Positions 10,956 through 22,934 are shown, counted from the stretch's first letter. The stretch is DNA of 64,000 nt from Cristatella mucedo (GCA_009760855.2 WPIO01000070.1:353001-417000); one strand, 5' to 3'. A program made the numbers and translations. Notes: generated from the sequence alone by a model not told the origin.

Positions 10956-11993
10956 ATAATAATAATAGTAATCAGAGTAATAAATTTGCATAGCACCCCC
11001 AGAGAACCGAATTTTCTTCTAGGCACTTTACATTCGCTGTAAAGGAAGCATGATCAAATGGTTAGTGGTAACATGCACATCGTCAACAAGCATAACAGGG
11101 TCAGATGCGACATGCACAGGGTCAACACGTAATCATGGTTAGTAGCAGCAGGCACAGTGTCAGCACGAACAAGCACAAAAAAGATGAATCACACGAACCT
11201 GCTAAATGCTGTAACAAACAGGTGTGCTTTGGGCATCTTTTTAACTGTCGTCATATCAGGGGATGTCGCGACGTCAGTTGGGTGTGAGTTCCAGGCCCTG
11301 GGAGCATACTAACTAAAGGCACGGCCTCCAAAGGATTTGAGGGTCGAGGAATAGCTAAGCAATTAAAGCCAGGACGGCAACAGCAACTGGTACGATGCTC
11401 GTTCTGGTGGGGATTGATCTAGTAGATCCGATAGGTAGGTTGGAGCCAAAGAATGAAATGACCTAAAAGTGAGTGACTGAATCTTGAAGTCGATGTGTAA
11501 TGCTTGATTGGGAGCCAGTGAAAGTCGGCTACAAGTGGTGTGATATGGCAGCTGTAGTGCTCATGACAGGCAAGCCTAGCAGCAGAGTTTTGCACCAACT
11601 GTAAGCACCTGACTGCACATGCCGGTAGATCAGAAGAAGTCGAGAAAGAATGTCATAAGTGCACGGACCAATTTGGATGCAGTATCCCTGTCTAAGCAGG
11701 CCCAAATTTGACCAATGTCATGAAGCTAGTTGGTTTGGTCCAGTGGTTAAGGTGCTCGCCCCGACCAACGTTTGCCGAAGTCATGGGCTCGAGCCATCGT
11801 GGCATATGCGAAGCACCTGAATAGAGATTCAGTTCTCTTAGGGCGCTATATAAATGAATTGTATATTATATAAGCTGAGAGTAGGCAGACTTGACTGCGA
11901 AGCTGACGTCGTCCTCTAGAGAAAGTTCACTTTGGAACAGGGCACCTAGGTTTCGTGCAGGTGCAACAGCAGACATGCTGGTGGAGCTGATTT
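10956..11993 (-). mobile_element. LINE-A relic, 3' half, carrying a SINE-B
   Basis: Read on the minus strand: RT connection and thumb (remnants matching RNLGVLFQSDLSL and NIAKIRACLD), then the end of ORF2, 3' UTR, hairpin and AATAAT tail at 10,956. Many substitutions and stops. Interrupted at 11,728-11,871 by a SINE-B. Confidence 0.85.
11728..11871 (+). mobile_element. SINE-B nested in LINE-A
   Basis: Complete SINE-B: TTGGTTTGGTCCAGTGGTTA head, GGGCTCGAGCC B-box-like, hairpin tail GAATAGAGATTCAGTTCTCT and an AAATGAATTGTAT end. AAGCT occurs at both borders (11,723-11,727 and 11,872-11,876). Host LINE sequence resumes exactly after it, so AAGCT is likely (part of) the target duplication. Confidence 0.85.
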
Positions 11994-11999
11994 CATATC

Positions 12000-12490
12000 A
12001 GCCACGTGCACTCGCCGAGCGCCTGCACGACTCGGGGACGGCCGAGTAGCATGCTCTGCTCACGAAGAAGAGAAACAGGGAGGAAGCGCCCCAAACTAGT
12101 CGAGTCACCCCGCGGGTCAGGGCTTCAAGCTCGTGTACATAAACAGGCTTCAGGGTTAATTGTAGTGCCTTCACCGACCTCTGGGCCACTGAGGCCCGTT
12201 ATGAAGCTGCCGCTCGTAGATCACTACCTAACGTACAAGCTCCATCTGGTGCCACGTGATATGCTCAGCCAGAGCTTGGAGGCCACCAAAGAGGTAGACT
12301 CCAACGAACCTTTGACTGAGTCCAGCTGTTTTCCCACGAGCTGCTTCACAATGAAGGAGGCCATAGTTCAGTATGGCCACTGCAGTCTGCAAAAAGCCAA
12401 GACCGGCGTTGCTAAAAGTCGAGCAACGTCGCAGCGCTGAAACAGGGCTGAAGAAAGTCAACGCAAGCAGAATCAGGCGCGATAAGTAAA
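12000..12490. other. No assigned feature
   Basis: Two overlapping open frames on opposite strands (12,006-12,440 plus; 12,228-12,461 minus). Neither resembles a known family nor the adjacent LINE. Confidence 0.35.
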
Positions 12491-12494
12491 GTTT

Positions 12495-12660
12495 AGTTCA
12501 AGGCCGATTTAATAGCCTCATTCACGTAGCAGCAGAAGAGCTTCAATGGCTTTTACCTACCACAAGTGCTGTGGGGAAATTACGAGTGCCAGCTGCAGGA
12601 CTCAAACCCACGACCCGGGTCGTGAAATGAGAGCGCTAGCGCTATCGGCTAGCTCAGTTA
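12495..12660 (-). mobile_element. Diverged SINE-A
   Basis: GATTTAATAGCCTCATTCAC, AGAGCTTCAATGGCTTTTAC and GCAGGACTCAAACCCACGAC follow the reversed SINE-A order. The A-box end is diverged. Confidence 0.6.
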
Positions 12661-13820
12661 TGCACGCATAGAAAGTAGAAAAGTATGCGACAGATCTTTC
12701 CTTAATCTTAACGGAGAGTCGCGGGCCGATCGAACTCGAAAAAAGCCACTAGGCGCTCGAAACTGGCCTAACTGGCACAACGTCATCTGCTTCGAGCAGC
12801 TTTTTCTGTGCATCAGCCGGACGTTCGTGACAACGGCGTAAGACGTTGGAGCGTATAACATCCGGTATATAACGTCCAGTACATTCCCCCCCCCGGCACC
12901 GAGCGAAGCTCGATCGACCTCAGCTCGATCGACCTCAGCCTCCGCCTCCACGCTGTGTTCCCTCTATCTGTCGGCCACCCAGTCCAGAGTGCTGCCGAGC
13001 GACGAAACTGTGTGCACGAGCTCAGCTGAGCCCACCAAGGCCTTGACGGAACTGCCCGGCCAATGTCCCAGCCAGGCATAGGCGTGCATGCAGGTGACGG
13101 CGAGGCCTAAGCTACGTTTTGCACTCGTATTTGAACGCAGTCGCCCAGCCACAGCTGTCTAGGCTATCTATATAGCTAGGATATCAATCTTTTCTCCCTG
13201 GCGAAATTTTCCCACTGTCTTTGCCGCTATGGGGCCCTTCCACTTGTAGGTGAAGTAGATATGGCTGCAGGAATGCTATAGCTCTGGCTCTCAAGGTAAT
13301 TCTCGATTCAAAGCAACTTGCTCCATTGTTCGTGTTCAGGCGTGTCATGCATTCTACCACTCAACGCCTTTCACGAGCCCCCACTCCTACCGTGTATGCC
13401 AACTGAATCCACTCAATGTACTGCAGTAGCCTGTCTGGAAAGCTCTCGTTTCGAACATTCCAGAGCCAGATTCCAATACCCCTTTATTTTTATAGCGCTC
13501 GTCATTCACTTGTACGCAGCTGTAAATTCTTGGCTCACGTGGCTTTCGGTAATATCTCAGCAAAATGTGAAAGAAAAACGAATGGTACTGCCAAGCCTGC
13601 TGGCAGGACTCAAATCTCGCTACGAAAAGGAGATTTAAATACTGGGATAGGCACAGCCTTTCGTGGTAGCCCGCGAGCTTAACCCAAGCGGCTCTATCGC
13701 CGGAACAGGTGAGCGCCTGCACCAACTCTTGATAAGAATTTTCAGATTGAGAAAGTCAGGTGGCGATGTTCAGCTTTTGGCCCTCACCCCACCTCATCCG
13801 ATTTCAGTGAAACTTTGTTG
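12660..13820. other. No assigned feature
   Basis: Includes a C-run and a short duplicated GAGCTCGATCGACCTCAGC-like motif at 12,905-12,940. Otherwise only short shadow frames. Confidence 0.35.
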
Positions 13821-14220
13821 CTGTATCGCAGTAAATCCACAAAGACCAGGGGTGTTAGGCAGGGGAGTTCTCTATAGCGTGCTCAAAGCCTAAGCAGAAT
13901 TCGATACGCATTCCAGTAGCCAACGGTCTTCATCTCACGCTACAAAGAGATAGTAAAAAGTATTGCTGATTCAGAAGGGTAGTTGAGGTAGTGAGTAGCG
14001 TAGAGGTAGCAGCTCAGGACGGCTTGAGAGGATGAACCATAGGCGGTAACAAGTGAGTAGACGTAATTGCTTACGAATTGTGGAAGTGAGTTCCATAGCT
14101 TAGGGCCTGTAGAGCAAAAGCTTCTGTGGCCAACGGTCTTTAAGCTGACGAATCGAAAAGCGAATTTATTTTCCTTTGAAGATCCGAAGAGGCTGAAACT
14201 AGTGCAGCAGTTCAGCTAGA
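13820..14220 (-). mobile_element. LINE-B 3' part
   Basis: AAATCCACAAAGACC, GGGGAGTTCTCTATAGCG, GTAGCCAACGGTCTTCATCT and TTGTGGAAGTGAGTTCCATA run in reversed LINE-B order, up to GAAACTAGTGCAGCAGTTCA. Noncoding decay throughout. Confidence 0.85.
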
Positions 14221-14221
14221 T

Positions 14222-14400
14222 ATAATATATATATATTTCATTTGTATAGCGCCATAAGAGAACTTAATCTCTATTCAGGCGGTTCACCTATGCCACGGTG
14301 CTCGAGCCTAAAGCCTCGGCCAGACCTTGGTCGGGGCAAGCACCTTCACCATGGGCCAAACCATCACGGGGCGGTATGGAGCCAAGCTCCGACCTTGACC
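14222..14400 (-). mobile_element. SINE-B
   Basis: Reverse orientation: CATTTGTATAGCGCC hairpin tail, GTGCTCGAGCC B-box region, then CAGACCTTGGTCGGGGCAAG and CACCTTCACCATGGGCCAAA head. It adjoins the LINE-B fragment through an AT repeat. Confidence 0.8.
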
Positions 14401-14628
14401 TTGTGATTCTGTGCAATTACTTTACTATATCCGTTGATCTGTAACCTATCACAACTGATCATCATTTGAATAAAATACTCACGGTGATTTCAGCAATGCT
14501 TCGGATGTTGGCCAAATATTCAAGAGAGATTTTAGCTATGCTTAGGACGTGCAACTAGCCACACCCGATAGTCATTTGAATGAAATACTTAGAGCGGGTA
14601 GTCATAGGAAACAATTACGAACAGAAAA

Positions 14629-14629
<1 letters not shown>

Positions 14630-14722
<93 letters not shown>

Positions 14723-14757
14723 TATATATATATATATATATATATTATATAACATTA
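14630..14757. repeat. AT/AC microsatellite
   Basis: (AT)n with an (AC)n island at 14,660-14,670. Confidence 0.96.
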
Positions 14758-14759
14758 GT

Positions 14760-16230
14760 ATAGCACCATAACACGAGCCACGAACCTGTTCGTTGAAGGA
14801 GATCACCTAACCCCAGGGCTAAACCAGGGCAGATGGTTAGTGACGTCAGGCGACTTGACAGCTGAACTGCTGGCAGGACTTCAGCTCTGACAGACGAAGT
14901 TGACCTACCATCAAATGGTTGTTGACAGGGCAGCCGAGGTTTCAAGCACTTTCATTGGCATCAGATACTTCACTCTTTGCCATCAATTTGGCTTGCACAT
15001 CTCTTCCATGAAACTCGACCCTCTTGCTCACGGCCTTTCGGTTCGTGAAAGCTCTGGCAGACGAGACATATGTAACGCTGGCTGCTGTTGTTCAGCTAGG
15101 CTGCAACTCGGCACGGCAGCAGATGGATCCGAGGTCGAGTTAGCTGCTGCTTCATTTGACTGCTGGGTTGGCAAACGATGCTTAAGCAGTTGGTTTGCGT
15201 AATGTAATTGCAATCGACCCGCTCCCACGTATGACGTACATGTATCTTCCTTTTCCCCTTGATCTCCACCCCTGGCCTCAACCACTTAAGTCGGTCCTTG
15301 GCCACTTGGAATCTTGACTGCCTCTTCTGCTGAAAACCGGGGCTTGTCGTTTGCATGCGCGTCGGTTTAGGCTTCCGGCTGTCTTTCCAAACTTTCAGCC
15401 GTTCTGTGGAAGTCTAGCAGCACCAGAGAGTTCATTTCAGGCTGGTCCATTTTCGCCCATTGACAAAGGTTCATCAGAACGCACGCTAGTGCACACTTCC
15501 ACAGTCGTCGGCAAGATATTAGCGAGTATATGAACCAGGCATTTCTCAGCAGGTCTGCCTGAAAGTTGCTGCCGCTCAGGAAAACCGAGAGGCATCATCG
15601 ATAGCTTGACGTTCAACTTGGGGCAGCCTGCTAATTTAGCTGGCTGTCCCAAGTCATATAGGCGCCGAGTCACCATCTTCGGGCCACTAGATTCAGTCTT
15701 CGGCCCGAGACGACTTCAGGCGCTCTCATTTAGCTATACATTTATGGCACGCTCGGTGGCAAAATCTGCACTTCTAAATTCTAAGGCGATAGCTAACAAC
15801 GACACACACGGGTAACCATAAGACCGCTGGTCCATAGCAAAAGTGGCTGGCTCCGTTAAACCACGGGAAGAGGTCTGTTTACTGCAAAGAGGTCTTCCTT
15901 TTAACCGCTGACACTATTACTACGTTCAATTAGCACCGAATTTTGCGGCATACTGCACCTGGTCGGACTGGTTGAGGACCGTTCTGGTCATTGAACAAGG
16001 TAACTTGCAATACAAACGCAGCTCAACAAATAGTACTAACAAATTATAGTGGACCTGCATCAGCCAGATTTTATCAAGCAATGTAACATCGCAAAAGAAT
16101 ATCGCAGGGCTAGTAAGAAAGAGAAAAGCATGCAGTCAATAGTTTAACCCACGACCTCGAAATCTGAGGCTACAACTAATCCATTTCGACTATTTGCGGA
16201 TCAGTAGTTCAATAAATAAATAAAATTATA
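14760..16230. other. No assigned feature
   Basis: Low-repeat sequence with frames of 60-100 codons on both strands, none recognised and none with convincing splice borders. Confidence 0.35.
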
Positions 16231-16231
16231 T

Positions 16232-16310
16232 AGTAATAATGCATTTTTACAGCACCCTCAGATAAATTACTCTTTCTAGGCACTTGAAATATGCTGCAAA
16301 GGAAGCAATT
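16232..16310 (-). mobile_element. LINE-A terminal hairpin, solo
   Basis: AATAATGCATTTTTACAGCA, CCCTCAGATAAATTACTCTT and TCTAGGCACTT: only the last 75-80 bp of LINE-A. A SINE-B in the same orientation follows directly. Confidence 0.75.
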
Positions 16311-16425
16311 CATTTGTAAAGCACCCTAACAGAACTTGAGTCTCTTTTCAAGCACTTCACGTATGCCACTGGGCTCGAGCCCACGACCTCAGTAATAAAA
16401 TACGTTCACCTTGAGCTTGGATCGA
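16311..16425 (-). mobile_element. SINE-B
   Basis: Tail (CATTTGTAAAGCACCCTAAC ... TTTTCAAGCACTTCAC), GGGCTCGAGCCCACGACCTC and AATACGTTCACCTTGAGCTT head, reversed. Confidence 0.75.
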
Positions 16426-16698
16426 GGCGTGTTGGACTACGATGACAGGGGCGACAGGAAGGCAACAAAGCATGTCTACTGCAACTCTCTCTCAGAAATG
16501 ATAAATAGACTTCCAGCATTCAGATGGATGCAAAATAATGCACTCTCTTTACTCGGCTACGCCCCAGTTTGGCCATACATATTGCCCTCGTTGTCGACGT
16601 CGCCGGATACACTACGTCAACGGCACAGGTTCCGACCAAGCTGAGGTCGTTTCGCGCCGGTTCCTGCTGCCCACTTCCTGCGATCCACTTCCTGCGAT

Positions 16699-16761
16699 CG
16701 GTAGCACTCGAGCATGACAAGCTCGCGCGACTCGCGAGCTCGTCATGCTCGAGTGCTACCG
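16699..16761. repeat. 63-bp near-perfect palindrome
   Basis: Two 29-nt arms (16,699-16,727 and 16,733-16,761) are reverse complements at 28 of 29 positions, around a 5-nt CGACT loop. GC-rich. Directly preceded by two copies of CACTTCCTGCGATC. No family assigned. Confidence 0.95.
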
Positions 16762-16984
16762 CTGCTCATCGACGCAACATCCAAGTTAAGCAGAAGGGGC
16801 GGGGCGATAGCTACCGATTTTCTATTGGTGCTGACGGAGCCGAAGAGACAGCTCGAGTTCGAGTAATTCCAGGTCAGCGAGGCGGGCACTGGTGGACATT
16901 TACTCTCTGCTGCGGCCCCGACTTTATAGTCGCAGAAAAATGTGAAGGCCGTACTCCAAGGCGCTCGCCGCAACCAGAGCTAAG

Positions 16985-17085
16985 GTGAATGTATTCGATG
17001 ACCGAGATCGCGGGCTCGTGCCACCGTGGCATGTGTGAAGCGCCTGAATAGAGATCAAGTTTTCTTAGGGCGCTACAAAAAATAA
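16985..17085 (+). mobile_element. SINE-B, 3' portion
   Basis: GTGAATGTATTCGATGACC, CGGGCTCGTGCC, GAAGCGCCTGAATAGAGATC and TTCTTAGGGCGCTACA. The head is missing. Confidence 0.75.
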
Positions 17086-19185
17086 TGACATTTATTTTTA
17101 TTTTTTATAAAGCAGAGTCCCCGCTGAAGGGCACTAGACGGCACTCCCCGCTGCTGCCCGCGGACGCGGACAGCAACGGGGAGCGGCGCTAGTGACCTCC
17201 ATGACCTCCGAGATACGTAGGACCAAAATCACTGGCTAAAAATTCTCAGGGTACACTCAATAGCCTGGTAGAGCAATCTCGGAAAAAAAGATCGCGGAGC
17301 TATTTAGGAGGTGGATCATTCAATTGTCTGAAAAAGCAGCAAGAAATTAGACGACGGACCCCGACAGGTTGGAATCGGAGGAAAACGGAGCCGCCCACTG
17401 GCGGCGGTTCCCAGCGTTACATACGACGGTGCCATTCCGGGCAGTACCTTCCATTGGCGGTTTTCTATCGGTTGCATAAAGGGTGAATCCGTTGGACAAA
17501 TCGGCATTTCGGACACATTGAGTACTAGCCTATAGCCAGCGTTGCTCGTAAATCGCATTTTAAATAAACGCGGTTCTCATTTGGGTTTACTGTACGTCTC
17601 TTGAAGTATAACGAAGACGCTCGAAAATCGTCACTAGCAAAATAAAGCCGCCCCGGCTAGCCACAATAAAAAAAATCAGAAACCTGCTACAACACATTAC
17701 GTCTCCTAAAAGGCGCGAACACGCCGTCGTCAACGAACGAACTAAAGACGCCCGAACCGCAGGCTGATTTTAATTTCAGACAAAGTAATTTAACTGAACG
17801 TGTTGGGTTAGGTCCTGTAAGTCGGGCTCTGCTAGGCTACTGCGTCAATTGTGCAACTCACCCTCACTGCCATTAATCGCAGCTTGCATGCAAACTTAAA
17901 AATTAATTTTTCATTTTGGATGCAATTTAAAAAAGTGTCGAGGGCATGTGGTTCACTTCTTTTAGGTGACATTGCGTACTTGGGCTCTTTGTCGATATAC
18001 CGCACATTGTACGGTTGCATTCGGTGCGAAGTGTGTTTGTTGCACTTCAAGCCACGGCAGGCGTACACCGAGACCAATTTTTCAATTTTGGCCAAAAGGA
18101 TCAGGAAATCAAACTTTTGCAAAACGCTTCGCGAACTGCATAATGAGGGCGGCTGATGGATGGCGTCTGGCTTTCTTTTCCGTTTTTTTTTAAAGTAATC
18201 TCAGGTATTTCCAGGTGAGTTCGTGCGATCCTCTGAAGGGCAGCTGTGCGGTGGCTCGTGCGCACAAATCGAAGTGCTCGAATTCACATAACACCAACAG
18301 ACTGAACGATCAGGCTGCCAGCTAGCTCGGAGCAACCATCTAGAATGCGAAGCCCGCTGGATGTCGGGTCTGTGACTGACGCATTACACGCGCCGCCTGC
18401 CGGCAGACCGGTCGTCGAGCAGGGGCCGGGAGCTCCTGCACCGACGAAACCCTGGGACAGAGTAAAAAATGTCTAAATATAATAATATATAATAATATAA
18501 AATAATATATAATAATAGTCTAAAAAATGGAAGAGAGAGGTCTTAGCCAAAACCGATCGCATCGCGTGCGACCAAAGCTGCCAGCAGCTGCTGTGAACGA
18601 AACGAACGATGCAGCACGTACAGGGGCTGCCACCAACATCGCCCCGCCCACCACCCCCCCCCCCGTCCTGCTGGGGGCGGTGCAGCGCAGCCGGCACCCC
18701 GCCGCGGCTGCACTGCGGCTTCTAACGTACGGCAGCCTTTGCTGTTGAAGTTACTGATCCACTAGAACGCCGAATAATAGGTCGATACTTTTTCACTAGA
18801 AATAATAAAATATTTGAACAGTCAGCCCGATTTATAAATCGTTTTAACCAAGGGGAAAGGCAGACAGCACTAGCACTTCTCGACACCGGTCCAAGGTTCC
18901 AAAGTTTGTAAGTTTTGTAGCTGGCAGCAGGCAAGTCGTTGTTGCCAGCTGCAAGGTGCAAACCACTAACACTATTCTTCTGTTGCAGTAAAGAAATGAG
19001 GTTTTTGGATCATTCACACTTATCTTTTGTTGTGCATTTTCTTAAACTGAATGATATCGCAGCGCTAGAATAAAGATCGTCACGTCATCCTGAGTTGAAC
19101 CCACGACCTCAAACCAATAGGCGAGTGTCAAACAAGCACACCCATTTCCACCAGTCATTTAGCCATAGCAAGCCTTTCCTCTCTC
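17085..19185. other. No assigned feature
   Basis: Contains a 13-bp GC-rich inverted repeat at about 17,150-17,190 and a TAATA-rich patch at 18,478-18,520. A frame at 17,851-18,156 is open on both strands and unrecognised. No repeat family or exon supported. Confidence 0.35.
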
Positions 19186-19640
19186 ATGCTCCTTCTCTCT
19201 CTCTCTCCTCCCTCTCTTCTGTCTGTCGGTCTGTCTCTCTCCTCTCTCTCTCTCTCTCCTCTGTCTCTCTCCCCTCTCTTCCTCTCCTCTCTCTCTCCCT
19301 CTCTCTCTGTCTCTCCTCTCTGTCTCTCCTCTCTGTCTCTCTCTCCTCTCTCTCTCTCCTTCTCCCTCCTCTCTCTCACCCTCTCTGTCTCTCCCTCCTC
19401 TCCCTCCTCTCTCTCTCTCACCCTCTCTGTCTCTCTCTCCTCGGTCTCTCTCTCCTTCTCCTCTCTCTCTCCTCTCTGTCTCTCCCCACTCTCTCCTCGC
19501 TCTCTCTCTCTCCTCGCTCTCTCTCTCTCTCTCTCCTCGCTCTCTCTCTCTCCTCGCTCTCTCTCCTCTCTCTCCCTCCTCTCTCTCCGTCCTCTCTCTC
19601 CCTCCTCTCCCTCTCTCTTTCCTCTCTCTCTCCCTCTCTG
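19186..19640. repeat. TC-rich (pyrimidine) tract
   Basis: About 450 bp of TC with regular CC and TCTG interruptions. Long frames on both strands (Ser-Leu and Arg-Glu) are artefacts of it. The flank 19,640-20,350 holds nothing recognised. Confidence 0.96.
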
Positions 19641-20354
19641 TTTTTACTCTTCGGACAATTTTATGTCTTGGGTGCATACGATTGCTTGCCTACTTCACAG
19701 TAAACAGACCTCCCTGTGATCACTAAGTTCACACTCCTTTGCTGCCTAAACGTAGGCTGGCGACTTCGCTGCATATATGCAGCAGTAGATTGTCAGTCTC
19801 TTATGTGGCGATGCTGCTTTTGAGCATCTCAAGGTCATTCCCCTGACCCCCATTTCCATGACCCGCTTTTCTCACCGAGCCAGTGTTTTCAGAAGCTAAA
19901 TTGTGAAGGCTGCTTGTATAACACAGATGTATAGCCCAGACGCAAGCACATGGAAATTGATATTCACTGCCATCGTCCTCATTGCGTTTAATATCTGCAG
20001 CGCGAGCTGTGCTGCCGCGCCGCCGAGCACGCTTCTGTTCGACTTCTCCGGGCTCGAACTTTGGAACGAGGCAGTATAGAGGCGACCCCGTGACCTTCTG
20101 CTCGCCGCTTGCCATTGGGCGAGAACAGAACAGAGTGAGAGCAGACGGCAGCGCCGTCGTAGCGTATGTCAGGATGCTCTCTCGCGTGCCCAAATCTCGG
20201 CGGTCAAATGCCAACGCAAAACGAGTGGCTGCGGTTTTCTATTTAACCAATAACCGGCAAACGACCTCAACGGTGCATACGGGCTCTGAGCCCGAGACTT
20301 GGCATGCTCAGAGTATGCATTGCTGACGACTATGCGAGACTGACTGACATCGGC

Positions 20355-20490
20355 GAGAGAGAAAGGGAGGGAGGGAGAGAAAGAGGAGAGAAGGGAGAGA
20401 GGGAGAGAGAAAAAAGAGAGAGAGGGAGAGAAGGAGAGAGAAAAAAGAGAGAGAGGGAGAGAGGGAGAGAGAGAGAGAGAGAGAGAGGAG

Positions 20491-20583
<93 letters not shown>
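20355..20583. repeat. GA-rich (purine) tract
   Basis: GGGA and GAAA interruptions on the left, pure GA on the right. Confidence 0.96.
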
Positions 20584-20585
<2 letters not shown>

Positions 20586-21110
20586 CAACTCCTGACTCTC
20601 GGGTCCTGAATAGCTGGTCATCGGTCCCATCTGTGGCAGCTATCAATACGCTGTAATCAGGTTATGCAACATGCTATCAGCCCAGGCCTCCGGCACCCAT
20701 AATTACGTTTCGCTGTGCACGCCGCTGTCGAACGCTGCTGCCCGCGCAGCAGGCATGGCTGGCTGCTCGCAGCTGCACTCGGCCGCAGCTGTCAGCGCTA
20801 GCATCGCCAGGCACGTGACCACACTCCGCTGGAATATCGAACTATCGGCCAAGCAGAGAGGTAGAGCTCAATGCATCAAGTCCGAATGCGACCGAATGCA
20901 GTTTTACCCGTGGGGGCTCAGGCTTCGTCGCTCTCAGGTGACCGAGTGACCGCTGGCTACCACTGATGACGCCGAGACGAGCCGCTCGAGCCGGGAAGAT
21001 GTTCGCAGACTTTCGGCCGACGCTCTGAGAAGAAGCTCTGAAACATGCAGACGATCCGGGAGTAAGACTGCAGGGCTGTGGCACGGCAGCACAGTGGCGA
21101 CTGCTGCTGC
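20584..21110. other. No assigned feature
   Basis: GC-balanced sequence between the purine tract and the 26-bp minisatellite. No family recognised. Confidence 0.35.
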
Positions 21111-21111
21111 C

Positions 21112-21346
21112 AGGACAGCTCGACGATGAAGGCTGCAAGGACAGCTTGCCGATGAAGGCTGCCAGGACAGCTTGACGATGAAGGCTGCAAGGACAGCTTG
21201 ACGATGAAGGCTGCAAGGACAGCTTGACGATGAAGGCTGCACGGACAGCTTGACGATGAAGGCTGCAAGGACAGCTTGACGATGAAGGCTGCACGGACAG
21301 CTTGACGATAAAGGCTGCAAGGACAGCTTAACGATGAAGGCCGCAC
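21112..21346. repeat. 26-bp minisatellite, nine copies
   Basis: Unit AGGACAGCTTGACGATGAAG plus GCTGCA, nine copies differing at a few positions. Because 26 is not a multiple of 3 and the unit lacks minus-strand stops, all three minus frames are open and each shows the same 26-residue peptide cycle. The resulting 128-248 codon frames are therefore not genes. Confidence 0.95.
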
Positions 21347-21903
21347 GCTGCTAACGCACCTACGGGTAGCTGGCTGAGCATCAATGCAGAGGACGAGAGT
21401 CATTACTGCCAATAAATCACTGCGGAGTCGAGTGAGGGCACTCGACCCAGAAGCAGCCTGATACGGCTGCTGGCCCGAGCGGTAGCCCACCCCTCCCCGG
21501 GCAGCGCCGGACGAATGCCCGAGAGCCCCCCTCGCTAGCGGCCGAGGAGGACTCGGGTCGACTTCATGACCCATGGCGACGGCCGAAGAGGACAGCAGCG
21601 CGAGGCGATCACCTACTTGCACGTCGTTGCCGGACAATTGGCATGGAGGGCTGCCGGTCGGTCGGTCAGCGTGCTTGGCACCAGATGCCCTTAGATACCT
21701 CAACAGGGCAGCAGGGCAGTGGGCGCGGCGACAGCATAATCGATCGGACCCGGCTCGGCGTCTGAACCGCCCTCCATTGTTTCCCTCCTCCGGCAGCAGA
21801 GACCGTGGGATGCGAGCAATTGAAAGAAGTCAAGCGGCTGCTTAGTCTGCAGGTGCTTCATTAGTGCTGCTTTACTATCGATCCACAAGCTTCTCTTACT
21901 TTG

Positions 21904-21949
21904 CTTAGCCCTGGTGGCTGCGGCTGCACCAGCAGCCACCAGGGCTAAG
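21904..21949. repeat. Perfect 18-bp inverted repeat, 10-nt loop
   Basis: Arms 21,904-21,921 and 21,932-21,949 are exact reverse complements (CTTAGCCCTGGTGGCTGC). Sits 30 bp left of a GA tract. No transposon ends recognised; it could be a small foldback or a hairpin RNA locus. Confidence 0.95.
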
Positions 21950-21978
21950 ACGGTCGCACTACGAGCCATCTAGTAACA

Positions 21979-22007
21979 AGAGGAGAGAGAGAGGAGAGAG
22001 AGGAGAG

Positions 22008-22093
<86 letters not shown>
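21979..22093. repeat. GA microsatellite
   Basis: GAGAGGAGA interruptions at the left, pure GA at the right. Confidence 0.95.
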
Positions 22094-22096
<3 letters not shown>

Positions 22097-22254
22097 GGGA
22101 ACTGAGTGCTTTTGCTCACGAAAAAGTCACAGCCGACGGACTCGTCGAAATAGTCACGAACTGGGGCCGGATGTCATGCACGTCGGCTGAAGACAAGATC
22201 TGCTCGCGGATCCTCTTTTATCACGAGCACCGTCTCGATGGCAACAGTCACCAA

Positions 22255-22700
22255 AGGCCACGGCCTTTGAAATATGAGATACCTCAAGACCTGTGCTTGG
22301 TCTATTTCTGTTCACAACTTATACTCTCCCTCTCACACACGTAATTGCCAGGCATTGTCCGGGCTTCCGTTTCTAGGCAATTGAGACAGAGCTGCACCTA
22401 TGCTGTACGATCTTTCCTTGCCTTCGAGCACCTCGTACTCTCTTATCTCTCTCGTACCATGTATCGCTGACCTTTACACTTGGAGCAGTAAACTTTCTTA
22501 AATCGAATGACTATTTCAAGCAAATCTAGTGTTGATCAGAAATTGGAAAGCAATACTCAAAACGGGCTCGGCCAGCATATCTCCTGCACCATCAGTACGT
22601 AGACTGTTCCAAAGTGACCTTTCACTAGATGACCGACCACATCAGCTCCGAAGTCAAGTCTGACTACTTTCAGCAAAGCATCAATCAGCACGTACCAGTC
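22255..22700 (+). mobile_element. Old LINE-A RT relic
   Basis: PLKYEIPQD (for PLKYGVPQG) and a LILSLSH remnant at 22,262-22,345, then KLESNTQNG... and RLFQSDLSLDDRP-type blocks at 22,535-22,680, in correct family order. Heavily decayed with internal loss of the YADD region. Confidence 0.65.
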
Positions 22701-22934
22701 ACATGCCGACCTCTGGTCTTCTCCAAAAATGGAATTATAAGTCTTCTGTAGGGAGAGATTGCAAATGCACCAAAGTGCCGCCCAGAAAAACCTCTCTAGC
22801 TGCTTTTAAAGATACAGCCTCTCCGAGAAACCATTTCGTAACACGACGACCCAATGGGCTGTTAGCCAAATGTAAGGCAAAGCCGAAGCCAGCCTCTGTA
22901 CAAACAAATAACGTCTTGTCTGCACCAAAGTGGC

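Noticed and set aside
21112-21346. CRISPR array
   Set aside because: Units are contiguous without unique spacers, and the genome is animal. The 27-bp array at 41.7 kb was rejected for the same reason.
20842-21703. Repeated-peptide protein of 128-248 codons on the minus strand
   Set aside because: Arises in all three frames from a 26-bp minisatellite; no Met context, splice or domain support.
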